Assembly: GCA_013791935.1 (NCBI GenBank)
Contig: VMSV01000238.1
Location: 1 to 64,000, forward strand
DNA from: Desulfobacteraceae bacterium
GTDB lineage: Bacteria > Desulfobacterota > Desulfobacteria > Desulfobacterales > UBA5616
Direction of reading: 5' to 3'
DNA: 64,000 bases
Shown: in pieces, positions 24,928-33,862 of the stretch
Numbering within the stretch: position 1 is the first letter of the stretch
How the letters are laid out: every line of letters starts with the position of its first letter
Program-made: the position numbers and the translations under genes
Notes under the pieces: model-generated
Seen by the model: only the letters and a program-made list of their open reading frames with translations
What the model was told of the DNA's origin: nothing
Database searches by the model: none

Positions 24928-26142
24928 ATGTCGAATTTGCCAGCAATACGAAATGACTCTATTAATCAAGCTCTTTCGAGCATTAAAGAGCTATCGCCGG
25001 AGGCCTATGGTGTCTTAGCGGCAGTTGTGAGCCAAAATGTTGTTGTTCTTGGAGAGGATGAAGCATTTACCTTGCGGGATAAAGACGGTGAGATCCGGGC
25101 TTTCAGGAAAAAATTAACCTTGTCCGCAAAAAATGGCGGTTTGATTAAGCCGACCCATGATGGACCTCATGTGATATCGGCGCAGGGATATGAGATATGG
25201 GCTGAATCCTCCGGGACCTGTGTTATTTTCCCTAAAGAGGTTTTGGTGGGCAGCGCATTTCTACCCAATCCCTACGCCGAGCGTGATCCTCAAAACCGGC
25301 GTATCCTTGCCGTTCATGCCAGAGCTGTTGCTTTCCGGTTTTCTTCTGTCGGTATCCCGCAGGTAAGCGACTGGACGACAATTTTTGATACCCCTTCCTA
25401 CAGACTGATTGATTTACTGGCCAAGGCCAAAAAGTTTCCCCAGGCCTTTCAGCTTCTTCCCCAAGGGATGACACCCAAAGAAGATGGAACATGGGCAAGT
25501 TACCCTTTTGATGAAAGCACAAGCCTTTTTGTGAATACTCAGCACGAAGAAGCCCTTCAATGGTTTGCCCAGATCCTGAATCGTGAAAAAAAAGCCATGG
25601 ACTTTGCTCAGACTTTCGCCAAAAGAAACGCCCTGAAACATTTATCCGGCCTTCAGAAGGTCCCTGGCGGGGGTGCTGAGTGGACTATTAGCGTTCTTTG
25701 CTGGCGTCCGACTTCCGGTAACATCATTAAATGGGATGGGACCGAATACGCCAATCTTCAGAAGCGTATCGGAAACATGATTGATGGGGATGGAAAAGAG
25801 TTTGATCAGATCGAATATCACCACGGCAAAGAGGCTGTGAGCGACGAACCAGGGTTCGAAGTTCATGAGGCTGAAACAGACCCGGAAGATCAAACACCCA
25901 TTGATACCAAAAATGAACCTCCTGAAGCCGAGCCTGTTCTTGAAAAACAAAATGACCTGCCTGTTTTGTCCGAAGAAGACACCAAACTTATGATGCAGTT
26001 TTCACAACTGGAAAAGGACTTCCCGGATGAAACCGCCCAGGCCCTAAAAGAAATGAACATCCCTGGAAAACCAAAGCCCAATCAAATGAAGCTGGTCTTT
26101 AAAAAGGTCAATCAAATTGTTGACCAGGCAGGGGGTGAATAA
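24928..26142 (+). CDS. unknown phage protein heading the recombination operon
   Basis: 404 residues, GGGAGGAAG before the ATG. The first 270 residues look globular (ending about AKRNALKHLSGLQKV and a Trp-rich segment), then an acidic, Pro-rich linker (about 290-345) and a short helical tail. The operon that follows encodes an SMC-like ATPase, a helicase and SSB, so a single-strand-annealing or recombination-mediator role is possible. I see no RecT, Erf or Bet signature and leave it unnamed. The stop overlaps the next ATG by one base. Confidence 0.75.
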   Translation: MSNLPAIRNDSINQALSSIKELSPEAYGVLAAVVSQNVVVLGEDEAFTLRDKDGEIRAFRKKLTLSAKNGGLIKPTHDGPHVISAQGYEIWAESSGTCVIFPKEVLVGSAFLPNPYAERDPQNRRILAVHARAVAFRFSSVGIPQVSDWTTIFDTPSYRLIDLLAKAKKFPQAFQLLPQGMTPKEDGTWASYPFDESTSLFVNTQHEEALQWFAQILNREKKAMDFAQTFAKRNALKHLSGLQKVPGGGAEWTISVLCWRPTSGNIIKWDGTEYANLQKRIGNMIDGDGKEFDQIEYHHGKEAVSDEPGFEVHEAETDPEDQTPIDTKNEPPEAEPVLEKQNDLPVLSEEDTKLMMQFSQLEKDFPDETAQALKEMNIPGKPKPNQMKLVFKKVNQIVDQAGGE

Positions 26143-27071
26143 TGCCGATCACCAGCATCATGGTCAAAAACTTCAAGGGGGCCACATTTGAACAACCCCT
26201 TGGGAAATTAAACCTTTTCATCGGTCCGAATGGTGCCGGGAAATCCGCCCGGTCCGGCGCGATCCTTTTAACCCGGCTTGGCTTTGTTCCTGGATCATCA
26301 AAGGCGAACCCTGAAATATATTCCGCATACGCAGGCAATGCCAAAGATCAAATGTCTGTGGGTTTTACGGCAAACGGTCTTTCCTTTGAGCGGATTTTTA
26401 TAAAGAAAAGAGGCGGTGCTGTCAGTCAGAAATTCACCATCGGAGGAAGCCACAACCAGACCAAAGAGGACTTTGCATCATATCTGAAGACCAAGGCCCC
26501 ATCAATTTTTGACCTTGAAAATTTCTTTTCTCTTTCTGACCAGAAAAAAATTGATCTGATTTTTGCCATGTTCCCGCCTTCGGGAGACCCGGTAAAGCTC
26601 ACGAACGAGATTGAAGATAAATCCGAAGAGGTAAAGAGAAAACAGAAGACCAGTACTGAGCTTGAAGGGATTGTCTCCCGCCTGACGAAAAGCAGAACCG
26701 AATTAAAGCTACCGGCCGGGAACCTTGCCAGTGTCAAAGAAGAGATTTCCAAAATTGAGGAAGCCTTGGCCAATGCCAGGGCCGAGCTTACCAAAGTTGT
26801 AAAAGATCGGATTGAGTCCGAGGCAAAATTAAAAGCTGAAGCCGCAATACAACCCGCTATTGATTCCCTGGAAGCCACCCGCCAGCAAGCGGAATCCTCC
26901 TTGAAAGCCAAAACCGACCGAGCCGGTCTTATTCCCATGGCATCAACCGCCATTTCAAGCATTACTCGCATATTGGAAACCCTGAAAGGAGCTGGTTGCG
27001 ATACTTGCGCGGCGGTAATGACTGCAAAGGCTGAATTTAAAAAGCATAAATCCCAGGAAATGAGGTTTTAA
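26142..27071 (+). CDS. SMC/Rad50-like ATPase, N-terminal half
   Basis: 309 residues. IMVKNFKGATFEQPLGKLNLFIGPNGAGKS has Walker A at 28-35. A coiled coil (about 165-255) leads up to C286-x-x-C289 (GCDTC), like a Rad50 zinc hook. The protein stops 20 residues after the hook. The next ORF, in the +1 frame, carries the other coiled-coil arm, the LSGGQ signature and Walker B. Alone, this half cannot form an ATPase head. It may pair with the next product or be joined to it by frameshifting at TTT TAA. Confidence 0.85.
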   Translation: MPITSIMVKNFKGATFEQPLGKLNLFIGPNGAGKSARSGAILLTRLGFVPGSSKANPEIYSAYAGNAKDQMSVGFTANGLSFERIFIKKRGGAVSQKFTIGGSHNQTKEDFASYLKTKAPSIFDLENFFSLSDQKKIDLIFAMFPPSGDPVKLTNEIEDKSEEVKRKQKTSTELEGIVSRLTKSRTELKLPAGNLASVKEEISKIEEALANARAELTKVVKDRIESEAKLKAEAAIQPAIDSLEATRQQAESSLKAKTDRAGLIPMASTAISSITRILETLKGAGCDTCAAVMTAKAEFKKHKSQEMRF

Positions 27072-27072
27072 A

Positions 27073-27642
27073 ATGGAACAGATGCTTACACAGCAAATCG
27101 AAGGACTCAGGGCCAAAAAAAAGGAACTTGAAGGCGTTGAAAAGCTTTTTATCAAAGCCCAGGGGATTGATGAAGAGATAGAAAAAAGCCGGTCCGAAAT
27201 TTCGGATCTTGGCCCGGAAATTCAAGCCATTAAAGAAACCATATCCGAATTGAAAGCCAAAAAACGGGAGTCCCTTTCAAAGACCATGGAGTCCTTGGCC
27301 GGTAAAATGAGCGAGGTCATGCCTGTGGGCAAAGCCCTGTTTGATATTGACGAAGATGGAAAGGTTTTCATTGGAATACAGACCGAGGCTGGGGCCGTCC
27401 CTTACGCCGGGTTATCCGGGGGGCAGAAGGCGGCGTTTGATTCTGCCTTATCCTATGCCCTTCTTGGTGCCGGTGAAAAATTGATCATCATCGAGGCCGC
27501 TGAAATGGATTACACCCGGCTGATTGATACCCTGAAATCCATTGAGGAAAACGTGGATGATCAAACTCAGTATATCGTCAATACTTGGACCCGGCCCCGC
27601 CCCGGAGCTGTGTCTGAGAAATGGGTGGTGGTGACCCTATGA
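27073..27642 (+). CDS. SMC/Rad50-like ATPase, C-terminal half
   Basis: 189 residues: a coiled-coil arm (1-75), then a head half with LSGGQ at 114-118 and a Walker B-like IIIEAAEMD (138-146). It starts one base after the stop of the N-terminal half, with GAGG eight bases before its ATG. Together the two ORFs equal one Rad50-like chain of about 500 residues with a single CxxC hook. SbcC/Rad50-type phage proteins act in recombination or end processing. No SbcD nuclease is next to it. Confidence 0.85.
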   Translation: MEQMLTQQIEGLRAKKKELEGVEKLFIKAQGIDEEIEKSRSEISDLGPEIQAIKETISELKAKKRESLSKTMESLAGKMSEVMPVGKALFDIDEDGKVFIGIQTEAGAVPYAGLSGGQKAAFDSALSYALLGAGEKLIIIEAAEMDYTRLIDTLKSIEENVDDQTQYIVNTWTRPRPGAVSEKWVVVTL

Positions 27643-27824
27643 AAATGCCATACGGAAAATTCAAGGGGCAAGATATTGATAAACTTCCTTCAGGATATTT
27701 GAAATGGGTTGCAGAGAATTTTGACGAAAGTAGAGGCCAGGGCAAGGCCATTTGCAAGGAAGCAGATGAGGAATATCAATTTCGAGAAAAAACAGGAACC
27801 CATTTTTATGAGGAAATGCCATGA
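27639..27824 (+). CDS. DUF3820-family small protein
   Basis: 61 residues from the ATG at 27639, which overlaps the stop before it as ATGA. MPYGKFKGQDIDKLPSGYLKWVAENF is the DUF3820 signature, a short domain often near or fused to exonucleases. Function unproven. It overlaps the helicase gene by four bases. Confidence 0.8.
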   Translation: MKMPYGKFKGQDIDKLPSGYLKWVAENFDESRGQGKAICKEADEEYQFREKTGTHFYEEMP

Positions 27825-29557
27825 ACCTTGAAAATCTTGATTTACAACAGCGCATAGCGGTTACCACCGACTCCAAAAAGGTCATGGTTATTGCCGGGGC
27901 AGGGAGTGGTAAAACGAGGGTCCTGACTTCCAGGGTCGAATATCTGATCCATGAAAAGAAGGTGAGCCCATTTGAAATCATGTGCTTTACCTTCACCCGG
28001 GCAGGCGCAAACGAAATGAAAACCCGGCTTGAGAAGTCCATCGGGAGCGATGTTTACAAACTCCACATCGGAACCATGCACAGCCTCGCTTTAAACTATA
28101 TCCGGCGCTTTGGTGAAGTCCTGGGGATTCGGCCGGCGACCGTGACCGTGTATAACGAATGGGAAAGTCAATTTCTCTTGAAAGAGGTTGCCAAGGATTT
28201 GGGCGTCTACAACGGCAAAGCGTGGAAAATCCCCAAAAAAGAAATCGATGAGATATTCAACGATTATTATGCTGCGGGTATTGAGCCATGGGAGTCCCAC
28301 AAGGCTTTCATTCTTTTTAAAGCCTTCCTTCAGCGGTGCCGGGAGAATAACGCCCTGACTTATGGAGGATTGATCCTTGGTTTTCGGATGCTGATTCCTG
28401 AGCTTAAAAAACGCCTGCATGTTCGGCATATCCTCATCGATGAGGTTCAAGATATCGACATGCTTCAGCATGACATTATTTCTCTGTTATCAGGGGCCTT
28501 TGATGCTTCGGTTTTCATGGTGGGTGATTTAAGCCAGTCCATTTTTGCATGGCGGGGGGCTGTCCCGGAATTCATGCTGGACCTGCAGACTCATTTTGAC
28601 GTTCACAAACTCGAAACGAATTATCGATCTGTCTCCGGGATCGTTGAAGCCGCAAACCGCGTGATCCGGCATAATGAGATCCGGATACCCTTGGATATGA
28701 GGCCTACAAGAATCGGTGTCGGGGTTCAGGAACTTTATGACACTGATTCAGAAGCGGTCATAAAATTTATTCAAACTCTTATCCCCTATGCTGCAATCCA
28801 GCCAAAAGATATTACAATCCTTGCCCGGAATCACGTTTTATTAAAGCGCATTTCGTCCCTGATGGACGAACAGGAGATAAGGCACCAGTATGTAGGCCGG
28901 AAGTCTGACCTTGCCCATTCTGAGGGTTTAAGGCGGTTCATTGCCTTCTTTAAACTGCTTTTGAACAAACAGGATAATTTCAGCTTTCTTTTGATTAAAG
29001 ATATCCTCGGTCTGGATAGGCAGCAATATGGCCAGATCAGAAAAAACGCTGTTGAAAGTGGCGTCAGTCATTTTGAAGCCTGGTTTAATTCTGATACCGG
29101 AGACTTTAAAAATTTGTTTTCGGCGGAGTATTCAGATTTCGACGAAATTATTGACGCGGTTGATTCCGCAACCTCATCCCCTGAAAATCAAGAAATCACC
29201 TCGTTTATCAGAGCCTCCGAAACCAGCGACTTAAAATCTTTCCTGGACTGGATAACCACATACGACATCAGCGACGAAGCAGCAGAAACCTTTGAAGGTA
29301 TCCGCCTTATGACCATCCATGCGGCCAAGGGCCTTGAGTGGCCCGTGGTTATTCTTGCCGGGTGCAATGAAGGGCTTTTACCCTCCAAAAAGGCTGTTGG
29401 AAGCGGCCAAATTGAAGAAGAAAGAAGGCTTTTCTATGTGGCCATGACCAGGGCCAGAGACAACCTTGTTTTGACGATCCGGCCAGAAAAAAAGGAAGCT
29501 GATTCCGGCAAGATTTATGAAAGCCCGGTGTCGAGATTTATCCATGAATTATCTTGA
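27821..29557 (+). CDS. UvrD/Rep-family superfamily 1 helicase
   Basis: 578 residues with the full SF1A set: Q-like motif LQQRIAV, Walker A GAGSGKT, motif II LIDEVQDID, motif III VGDLSQSIFAWRGA, motif V MTIHAAKGLEWPVV and motif VI FYVAMTRARDNL. It probably unwinds DNA 3' to 5' in phage replication or recombination. It is shorter than host UvrD (about 720), with a smaller 2B region. Coupled to the genes before it. Confidence 0.93.
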   Translation: MNLENLDLQQRIAVTTDSKKVMVIAGAGSGKTRVLTSRVEYLIHEKKVSPFEIMCFTFTRAGANEMKTRLEKSIGSDVYKLHIGTMHSLALNYIRRFGEVLGIRPATVTVYNEWESQFLLKEVAKDLGVYNGKAWKIPKKEIDEIFNDYYAAGIEPWESHKAFILFKAFLQRCRENNALTYGGLILGFRMLIPELKKRLHVRHILIDEVQDIDMLQHDIISLLSGAFDASVFMVGDLSQSIFAWRGAVPEFMLDLQTHFDVHKLETNYRSVSGIVEAANRVIRHNEIRIPLDMRPTRIGVGVQELYDTDSEAVIKFIQTLIPYAAIQPKDITILARNHVLLKRISSLMDEQEIRHQYVGRKSDLAHSEGLRRFIAFFKLLLNKQDNFSFLLIKDILGLDRQQYGQIRKNAVESGVSHFEAWFNSDTGDFKNLFSAEYSDFDEIIDAVDSATSSPENQEITSFIRASETSDLKSFLDWITTYDISDEAAETFEGIRLMTIHAAKGLEWPVVILAGCNEGLLPSKKAVGSGQIEEERRLFYVAMTRARDNLVLTIRPEKKEADSGKIYESPVSRFIHELS

Positions 29558-29584
29558 ACGACTTTAAGTCAAAAGGATGAACAA

Positions 29585-29845
29585 GTGGCCTTTTATCGTT
29601 CACAAAAATACCATGTGTGGTTAAAAAAACAAGAATGCATTAGATGCGGAAACCCGGATACTACACCGCACCATATTAAAGGGATAGGTCATCTTTCCGG
29701 GTGCGCTTTACGGGCTCCTGATTGGGCTCAAATGCCTCTTTGCATCCCATGCCATGAAGAAGTCCAAAAAATGGTTCCGATTGAGCAATGGGAATGGGCG
29801 CTACGAACCCTTGGACAGGCTATCGAGCAGGGTGTTTTTAAATGA
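29585..29845 (+). CDS. HNH-type phage protein (DUF968/Ref-like)
   Basis: 86 residues, GTG start with AAAGGATG upstream. It contains IRCGNPDTTPHHIKG and then PLCIPCHEEVQ: two Cys pairs and a His pair as in zinc-bound HNH nucleases of phage recombination regions. Whether it cuts DNA is not known. Confidence 0.8.
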   Translation: MAFYRSQKYHVWLKKQECIRCGNPDTTPHHIKGIGHLSGCALRAPDWAQMPLCIPCHEEVQKMVPIEQWEWALRTLGQAIEQGVFK

Positions 29846-29890
29846 ACCTATATCCTGAAACCATCCAGATGAAGCCGAAGGGTCTATGAT

Positions 29891-30679
29891 ATGGCAAGAA
29901 GCAGAATGATACGCCCTGAGTTTTTCGATGATGAAAAGCTCAGTGAGTGCTCACTGAGGGCTCGATTACTATTCATTGCATTGTGGGTGAATAGTGATGA
30001 TTACGGTGTTGTGAAGGGAAATCCCGCATGGTTGAGAGCGCAAGCGTTCCCCTATGACAATGTGGGTCCGAAAGATATCCTGGAGGATTTGAAGTCCCTC
30101 CAAAAAATAAAGAGCATTGCTCCATTCACACATAGCGGTGAATCGTACTACTACATAAGGCATTGGAAAAAGTATCAAAAAGTAAACAGACCTTCCAAAG
30201 AAAATAGAAATCCCGCCCCCCCTCACGAACTACTCACTGAGCCTTCACTGAGCCCTCACGGAATACTCATTGACCAAACAGAAACAGAAACAGAAACAGA
30301 AACAGAAACAGAAACTGAAACAGAATATGATTGCTCGGAGCTGAAAAACAACTCCGAGCCGGAACCAGTTCTCCCTGTCATTGAAATTCCCCTAATTCCA
30401 AAGCATGGAACATATCAGATTTTTCGAAAAGACATCGACGAATGGGAAAAAGATTTTCCGGGTATAGATGTCCATCAGTCCCTGAGAAATTTGAAACAAT
30501 GGAATCTCTCAAGCCCCAACAGGAGAAAGACCAAAGCTGGTATCAGAAAGCACATTACCGGTTGGCTTGCCCGTGATCAGGATAACTCCAAGTGCCAAAA
30601 AAGGGGATCGTTGTTGGAAAATAACATGCAGGCGGCGGTAGAGGCGGAAAGGTTGTTATTTGGCCATGAACCAGAATGA
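29891..30679 (+). CDS. phage replication protein, winged-helix type
   Basis: 262 residues. MARSRMIRPEFFDDEKLSECSLRARLLFIALW and YIRHWKKYQKVNRPS are typical of the N-terminal part of phage replication initiators. A (Glu-Thr) repeat linker (about 130-146) follows, then a C-terminal helical domain resembling DnaD-like parts. It probably binds the origin and recruits the next protein. The linker is coded by eight hexamers. Confidence 0.75.
   Translation: MARSRMIRPEFFDDEKLSECSLRARLLFIALWVNSDDYGVVKGNPAWLRAQAFPYDNVGPKDILEDLKSLQKIKSIAPFTHSGESYYYIRHWKKYQKVNRPSKENRNPAPPHELLTEPSLSPHGILIDQTETETETETETETETEYDCSELKNNSEPEPVLPVIEIPLIPKHGTYQIFRKDIDEWEKDFPGIDVHQSLRNLKQWNLSSPNRRKTKAGIRKHITGWLARDQDNSKCQKRGSLLENNMQAAVEAERLLFGHEPE
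30278..30325 (+). repeat. eight hexanucleotide repeats (ACAGAA)
   Basis: Eight head-to-tail copies, one with a single change (ACTGAA). They encode a Glu-Thr linker in the replication protein. Changes in copy number would keep the frame. Confidence 0.95.
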
Positions 30680-31175
30680 TTTTAAAAAGTTTTCCCATGA
30701 TATCGTTTTGCTGGCTGAAGTCCACGGGAAAACGGTTACCGCTGGTATGGTCGGGATCTATTTCAAAGTTCTGGAAGAATATAACACCGAAGCCGTCAAC
30801 ATGGCCATGACAGTCGCAGTTAAGACCCTGAAGTTTTTTCCAAAGCCTGCGGAGCTTATTGAAATCATCGAAAGCAAAAACCAGACTTTGAACATTGAGG
30901 ATCGTGCGCTCATGGTCTCAACTCGGATCATCTCTCACATGCGGGCCTATGGCGGGACAAAGCTTCCTGATTTGGAAGATGATCCCATTGCCAGGGATTT
31001 AATGACCAGAAGATGGCCGTATCTGAACTTTGCAAGCTCTGTTTTGGAGTCAGAATTGAAGTGGTGGCAGAAGGAGTTCATGGAGGCATACAGGGTTTTT
31101 TCAGAAACGAGCCTTCAGATCACAAGTGAATCTCAAAAATTAAAACAAATCGTGGACGGAATTTTCGGAGGATAA
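30666..31175 (+). CDS. replisome organizer / helicase-loader-like protein
   Basis: 169 residues from the ATG at 30666; a TTG at 30660 is the alternative and has the better spacing to [43 protein letters not shown] and the helical rest look like small phage proteins that sit after an initiator and deliver helicase. It overlaps the initiator gene. No DnaB-type helicase is encoded in the window, so it may load the host enzyme. Confidence 0.6.
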   Translation: MNQNDFKKFSHDIVLLAEVHGKTVTAGMVGIYFKVLEEYNTEAVNMAMTVAVKTLKFFPKPAELIEIIESKNQTLNIEDRALMVSTRIISHMRAYGGTKLPDLEDDPIARDLMTRRWPYLNFASSVLESELKWWQKEFMEAYRVFSETSLQITSESQKLKQIVDGIFGG

Positions 31176-31176
31176 A

Positions 31177-31596
31177 ATGTCAGGAGTAAACAAAGCAATA
31201 ATTTTGGGGCGATTGGGGAAAGATCCTGAAGTCAGATATACCCAGGATGGACGTGCCATCGCAAATTTCAGTGTAGCCACATCGGAAGAATGGAAAGATA
31301 AGTCCACCGGTGAGAAAATGGAGCGAACCGAATGGCATCGGATTGTTGCGTTCAATAAACTCGGGGAAATCTGTGGTGAATATCTGTCTAAGGGTTCGCA
31401 GGTATATCTGGAAGGCAAGATCCAAACCCGCGAATGGACCGACAAGGACGGCAACAAGAGATATACCACGGAGATTGTGGCTTCATCGATTCAATTCATC
31501 GGTTCAAGGTCTGAAGGCCAGGGATCATCGGAGAGAGGAAACCACGATCAAGGGCAATCTTATTCAGACATGCCGGATGATGATATCCCGTTTTGA
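31177..31596 (+). CDS. ssb: single-stranded DNA-binding protein
   Basis: 139 residues. The OB-fold starts [22 protein letters not shown] and includes [16 protein letters not shown]. The acidic tail ends DDDIPF, the peptide that recruits host repair and replication proteins. A phage copy beside replication genes. Confidence 0.96.
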   Translation: MSGVNKAIILGRLGKDPEVRYTQDGRAIANFSVATSEEWKDKSTGEKMERTEWHRIVAFNKLGEICGEYLSKGSQVYLEGKIQTREWTDKDGNKRYTTEIVASSIQFIGSRSEGQGSSERGNHDQGQSYSDMPDDDIPF

Positions 31597-31611
31597 GAAG
31601 GAGGTGAAAAA

Positions 31612-32031
31612 GTGATTCGAATAGGCATTGATCCTGATTTGGAAAAAAACGGTTATGCGCTCATGGTGAATGATAAAATAGTGGCCTTGGATAATCTTCC
31701 ATTCTTCGATCTGTGTGAACGGCTCAGAGTTCACAACCAGAAGTCAAATCGGCTCATGGTTGTCATCGAGGGCGGTTGGATCATTAAAAAATCCAACTGG
31801 CACGAGGCTCAGGGGCGGGGCATGGCGGAGCGGATAGCAAAGAACGTCGGAGAGAACCACGGAGCCGGGAAATTGATCGTTGAATGGTGTAAGCGCATGA
31901 ATATCCCGCATGAGATCGTGAAGCCCAAGGGAAAATTAGATTCAGATCATTTTAAAAAAATGACCGGATGGAACGGTAGGACAAACCAGGAGCAGCGAGA
32001 CGCTGCAATGCTGATCTGGGGGAGGCAATAA
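31612..32031 (+). CDS. RuvC-like Holliday junction nuclease
   Basis: 139 residues, GTG start with AAGGAGGTG upstream. RNase H-fold acidic residues are visible: IGIDPDLEKNGYA (Asp), VVIEGGW (Glu), and EQRDAAMLIWG (Asp). It probably resolves phage recombination junctions, doing the job RusA or RuvC does elsewhere. Just before the stop it overlaps the next ATG. Confidence 0.85.
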   Translation: MIRIGIDPDLEKNGYALMVNDKIVALDNLPFFDLCERLRVHNQKSNRLMVVIEGGWIIKKSNWHEAQGRGMAERIAKNVGENHGAGKLIVEWCKRMNIPHEIVKPKGKLDSDHFKKMTGWNGRTNQEQRDAAMLIWGRQ

Positions 32032-32492
32032 TGGCAAACCGAGAAGCGTGCGAACTGTATATCGAGCAAGAAATCAAAGAAGGCTTGGCAGAGGGGAAAA
32101 AGCCCCATTCCATCGGCAAAGACTTGTCTGCGTGGGTTGGGAAGATGTTTGAAGTGAATATCAGCCCAAGAACTCTTGAAACGAGGGCCAGGCGAATAAA
32201 GAAGGTCACTTCAAATGGAGTGAAAAAATCAAAGCCAACTGAAATCATTGAAAATCCAACCCCTGAAATTATTAAAAATCGGCATCCTCAAGGCGGCGGT
32301 GCAAGAGAAGGTGCCGGGAGACCCCCCGTCATTCCCCCCGTCGAAAAAGAGTATGTGAGAACAGATACCGAAGCAATGCAGATGGTAACAATCGCTATTT
32401 TACAGCTTGAGAGAATAAGGATCGAAGACCCTAAGCGGATCGAGGGCCTGAATAAAGTCAAATCATGGATAGAGGATCAATTAAAATTATAA
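32031..32492 (+). CDS. phage protein with GGAREGAGRP motif, unknown
   Basis: 153 residues. An N-terminal helical region (ELYIEQEIKEGLAEGKKPHSIG) could hold a helix-turn-helix, followed by a linker and GGGAREGAGRPPVIPP, a motif common in phage DNA-binding and terminase-like proteins. Function unknown. Confidence 0.65.
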   Translation: MANREACELYIEQEIKEGLAEGKKPHSIGKDLSAWVGKMFEVNISPRTLETRARRIKKVTSNGVKKSKPTEIIENPTPEIIKNRHPQGGGAREGAGRPPVIPPVEKEYVRTDTEAMQMVTIAILQLERIRIEDPKRIEGLNKVKSWIEDQLKL

Positions 32493-32503
32493 CGGAGGCT
32501 AAA

Positions 32504-33277
32504 ATGACACAGAAAATTCAAGAGAGCAAAAATTATGGGATGTTTCAATTGCATGAGTTCAACCGGGATGTTTTCAATACTATAAAACTTGAGGTGTCCA
32601 TGAAAAAACATGGATGGATAGATGCTTATCCGATGCACGTTACAAGAAATTATGATGGCAAACTGAAGATAAAAGAAGGACATCACAGGTTTGAAGCCGC
32701 CAAAAAGATAGGAATAGCAGTCAAATATGTGGTTTGCTCCGATAGCTCGACTCTTGCAGAATTGGTCGATTCAACAAGGGCATGGATCATGTTGGATCAT
32801 TTGCGGTCAAAGACCAGATCAGGCAACCCCAATTATATCGCTATCAAGGATTACTGTGATGAAACAGGCATCCCCGTGGGCTTATCAATATCGTTGATTG
32901 CTGGTCAAAACGCTGGATCATCCAACCACACAAAAGCTTTTAAGTTGGGAACCTTTAAGGTAGGTGACCCATTACATGCAAACCAGGTCAAGAATATTGT
33001 ATTGCACATGAAAAAGATCGGTATCAGGTTCGCGTCAACCTCGCTTTTTATACAAGCCCTTTCAAAAGTCCTTCGAGTAGATGAATTTTCAATTATTCGG
33101 TTTAAAGAGAAAATCTCCGCCCATGCAACCCTTTTTGACAGGCAACCAAATTTGCGAGGTTATTTAAACGCGATAGAATTGATTTACAACCGGCAAAGTA
33201 AAGAGAAGATCCCCCTTGCATTTTTAGCGGATGAAAAAAACAAAGAACGGCAGATTAATTTTGGAAGACGCGAATAA
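32504..33277 (+). CDS. ParB-like nuclease-domain protein
   Basis: 257 residues from the ATG at 32504, with ACGGAGG eight bases upstream; the track's start at 32465 lies in the gene before. KIKEGHHRFEAAKKIGI is the GxxR-type core of ParB/Srx-like domains, here with HH before R. No ParA partner is seen. Such phage proteins may act in DNA modification, regulation or partition; the role here is open. Confidence 0.75.
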   Translation: MTQKIQESKNYGMFQLHEFNRDVFNTIKLEVSMKKHGWIDAYPMHVTRNYDGKLKIKEGHHRFEAAKKIGIAVKYVVCSDSSTLAELVDSTRAWIMLDHLRSKTRSGNPNYIAIKDYCDETGIPVGLSISLIAGQNAGSSNHTKAFKLGTFKVGDPLHANQVKNIVLHMKKIGIRFASTSLFIQALSKVLRVDEFSIIRFKEKISAHATLFDRQPNLRGYLNAIELIYNRQSKEKIPLAFLADEKNKERQINFGRRE

Positions 33278-33291
33278 AAGCGGGGGAAAGG

Positions 33292-33708
33292 ATGAAAGAA
33301 ACGTCATACCCTCAATACGTTTTTTCGTGCGGTTGCATTACCGAAACGGCCCGGAAAACTTACCTTACAAATTATCGCATGACCTGCCCAAAGCCTGAGC
33401 ACCTTGGCGCGACCCTGGAAGAAAGGATCATCAAGTGCCAATGCGGGACGATTTTTAGAGTGCTTCCGAAAGACAACCGGTCTTTATGTGACAATTGCAG
33501 AGAGGGCAAACTCCCTGTTGAGTTGGTTCCCAAGCGCGGGAATAGAAACGGGGGCTCTGTGTGGCACGATCCTGGACTCGAGGTTAAGCGATTGGAAAGA
33601 AACCCATGTTTGGACTGTCCGAACGTGGTGAAATCAAAAATAGTTGAACCTTGTAGGTCATGTGCTTATCCAGGAATCTGGGATGACCAAATCAGATTTG
33701 GCGCATAG
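33292..33708 (+). CDS. Cys-rich zinc-binding phage protein
   Basis: 138 residues with many paired Cys: SCGC, IKCQCG, CDNCREG, CLDCPNVV, CRSCAYPG. Probably two or three zinc ribbons. Last gene of the rightward early operon. A late regulator role would fit the place but is a guess. Confidence 0.7.
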   Translation: MKETSYPQYVFSCGCITETARKTYLTNYRMTCPKPEHLGATLEERIIKCQCGTIFRVLPKDNRSLCDNCREGKLPVELVPKRGNRNGGSVWHDPGLEVKRLERNPCLDCPNVVKSKIVEPCRSCAYPGIWDDQIRFGA

Positions 33709-33805
33709 AAAGATATTTCTAAGTCCACACTAAAAAACCACAATATGAGGACAAAACCATTTTTTTACATGCTACCATTATGCCTAATTATCCTCCTGTC
33801 CCATA

Positions 33806-33840
33806 GTATCGCCTGCCCACCGCCCAGGGGCAGGCGATAC
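33806..33840. promoter_or_regulatory. 13-base-pair hairpin at the early-late boundary
   Basis: GTATCGCCTGCCC pairs perfectly with GGGCAGGCGATAC around a 9-base loop. It is followed by an A9 tract rather than T, and then by the ribosome-binding site of the next gene. It may be a terminator lacking a U tract, or a site for late control. Confidence 0.75.
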
Positions 33841-33862
33841 GCCTCAAAAAAAAAGGTGGTTT

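Noticed and set aside
26142-27071. Calling the SMC N-terminal half a pseudogene
   Set aside because: The break falls right after the hook, the second half has its own start and ribosome-binding site, and both halves keep their key motifs. A split or recoded gene is at least as likely.
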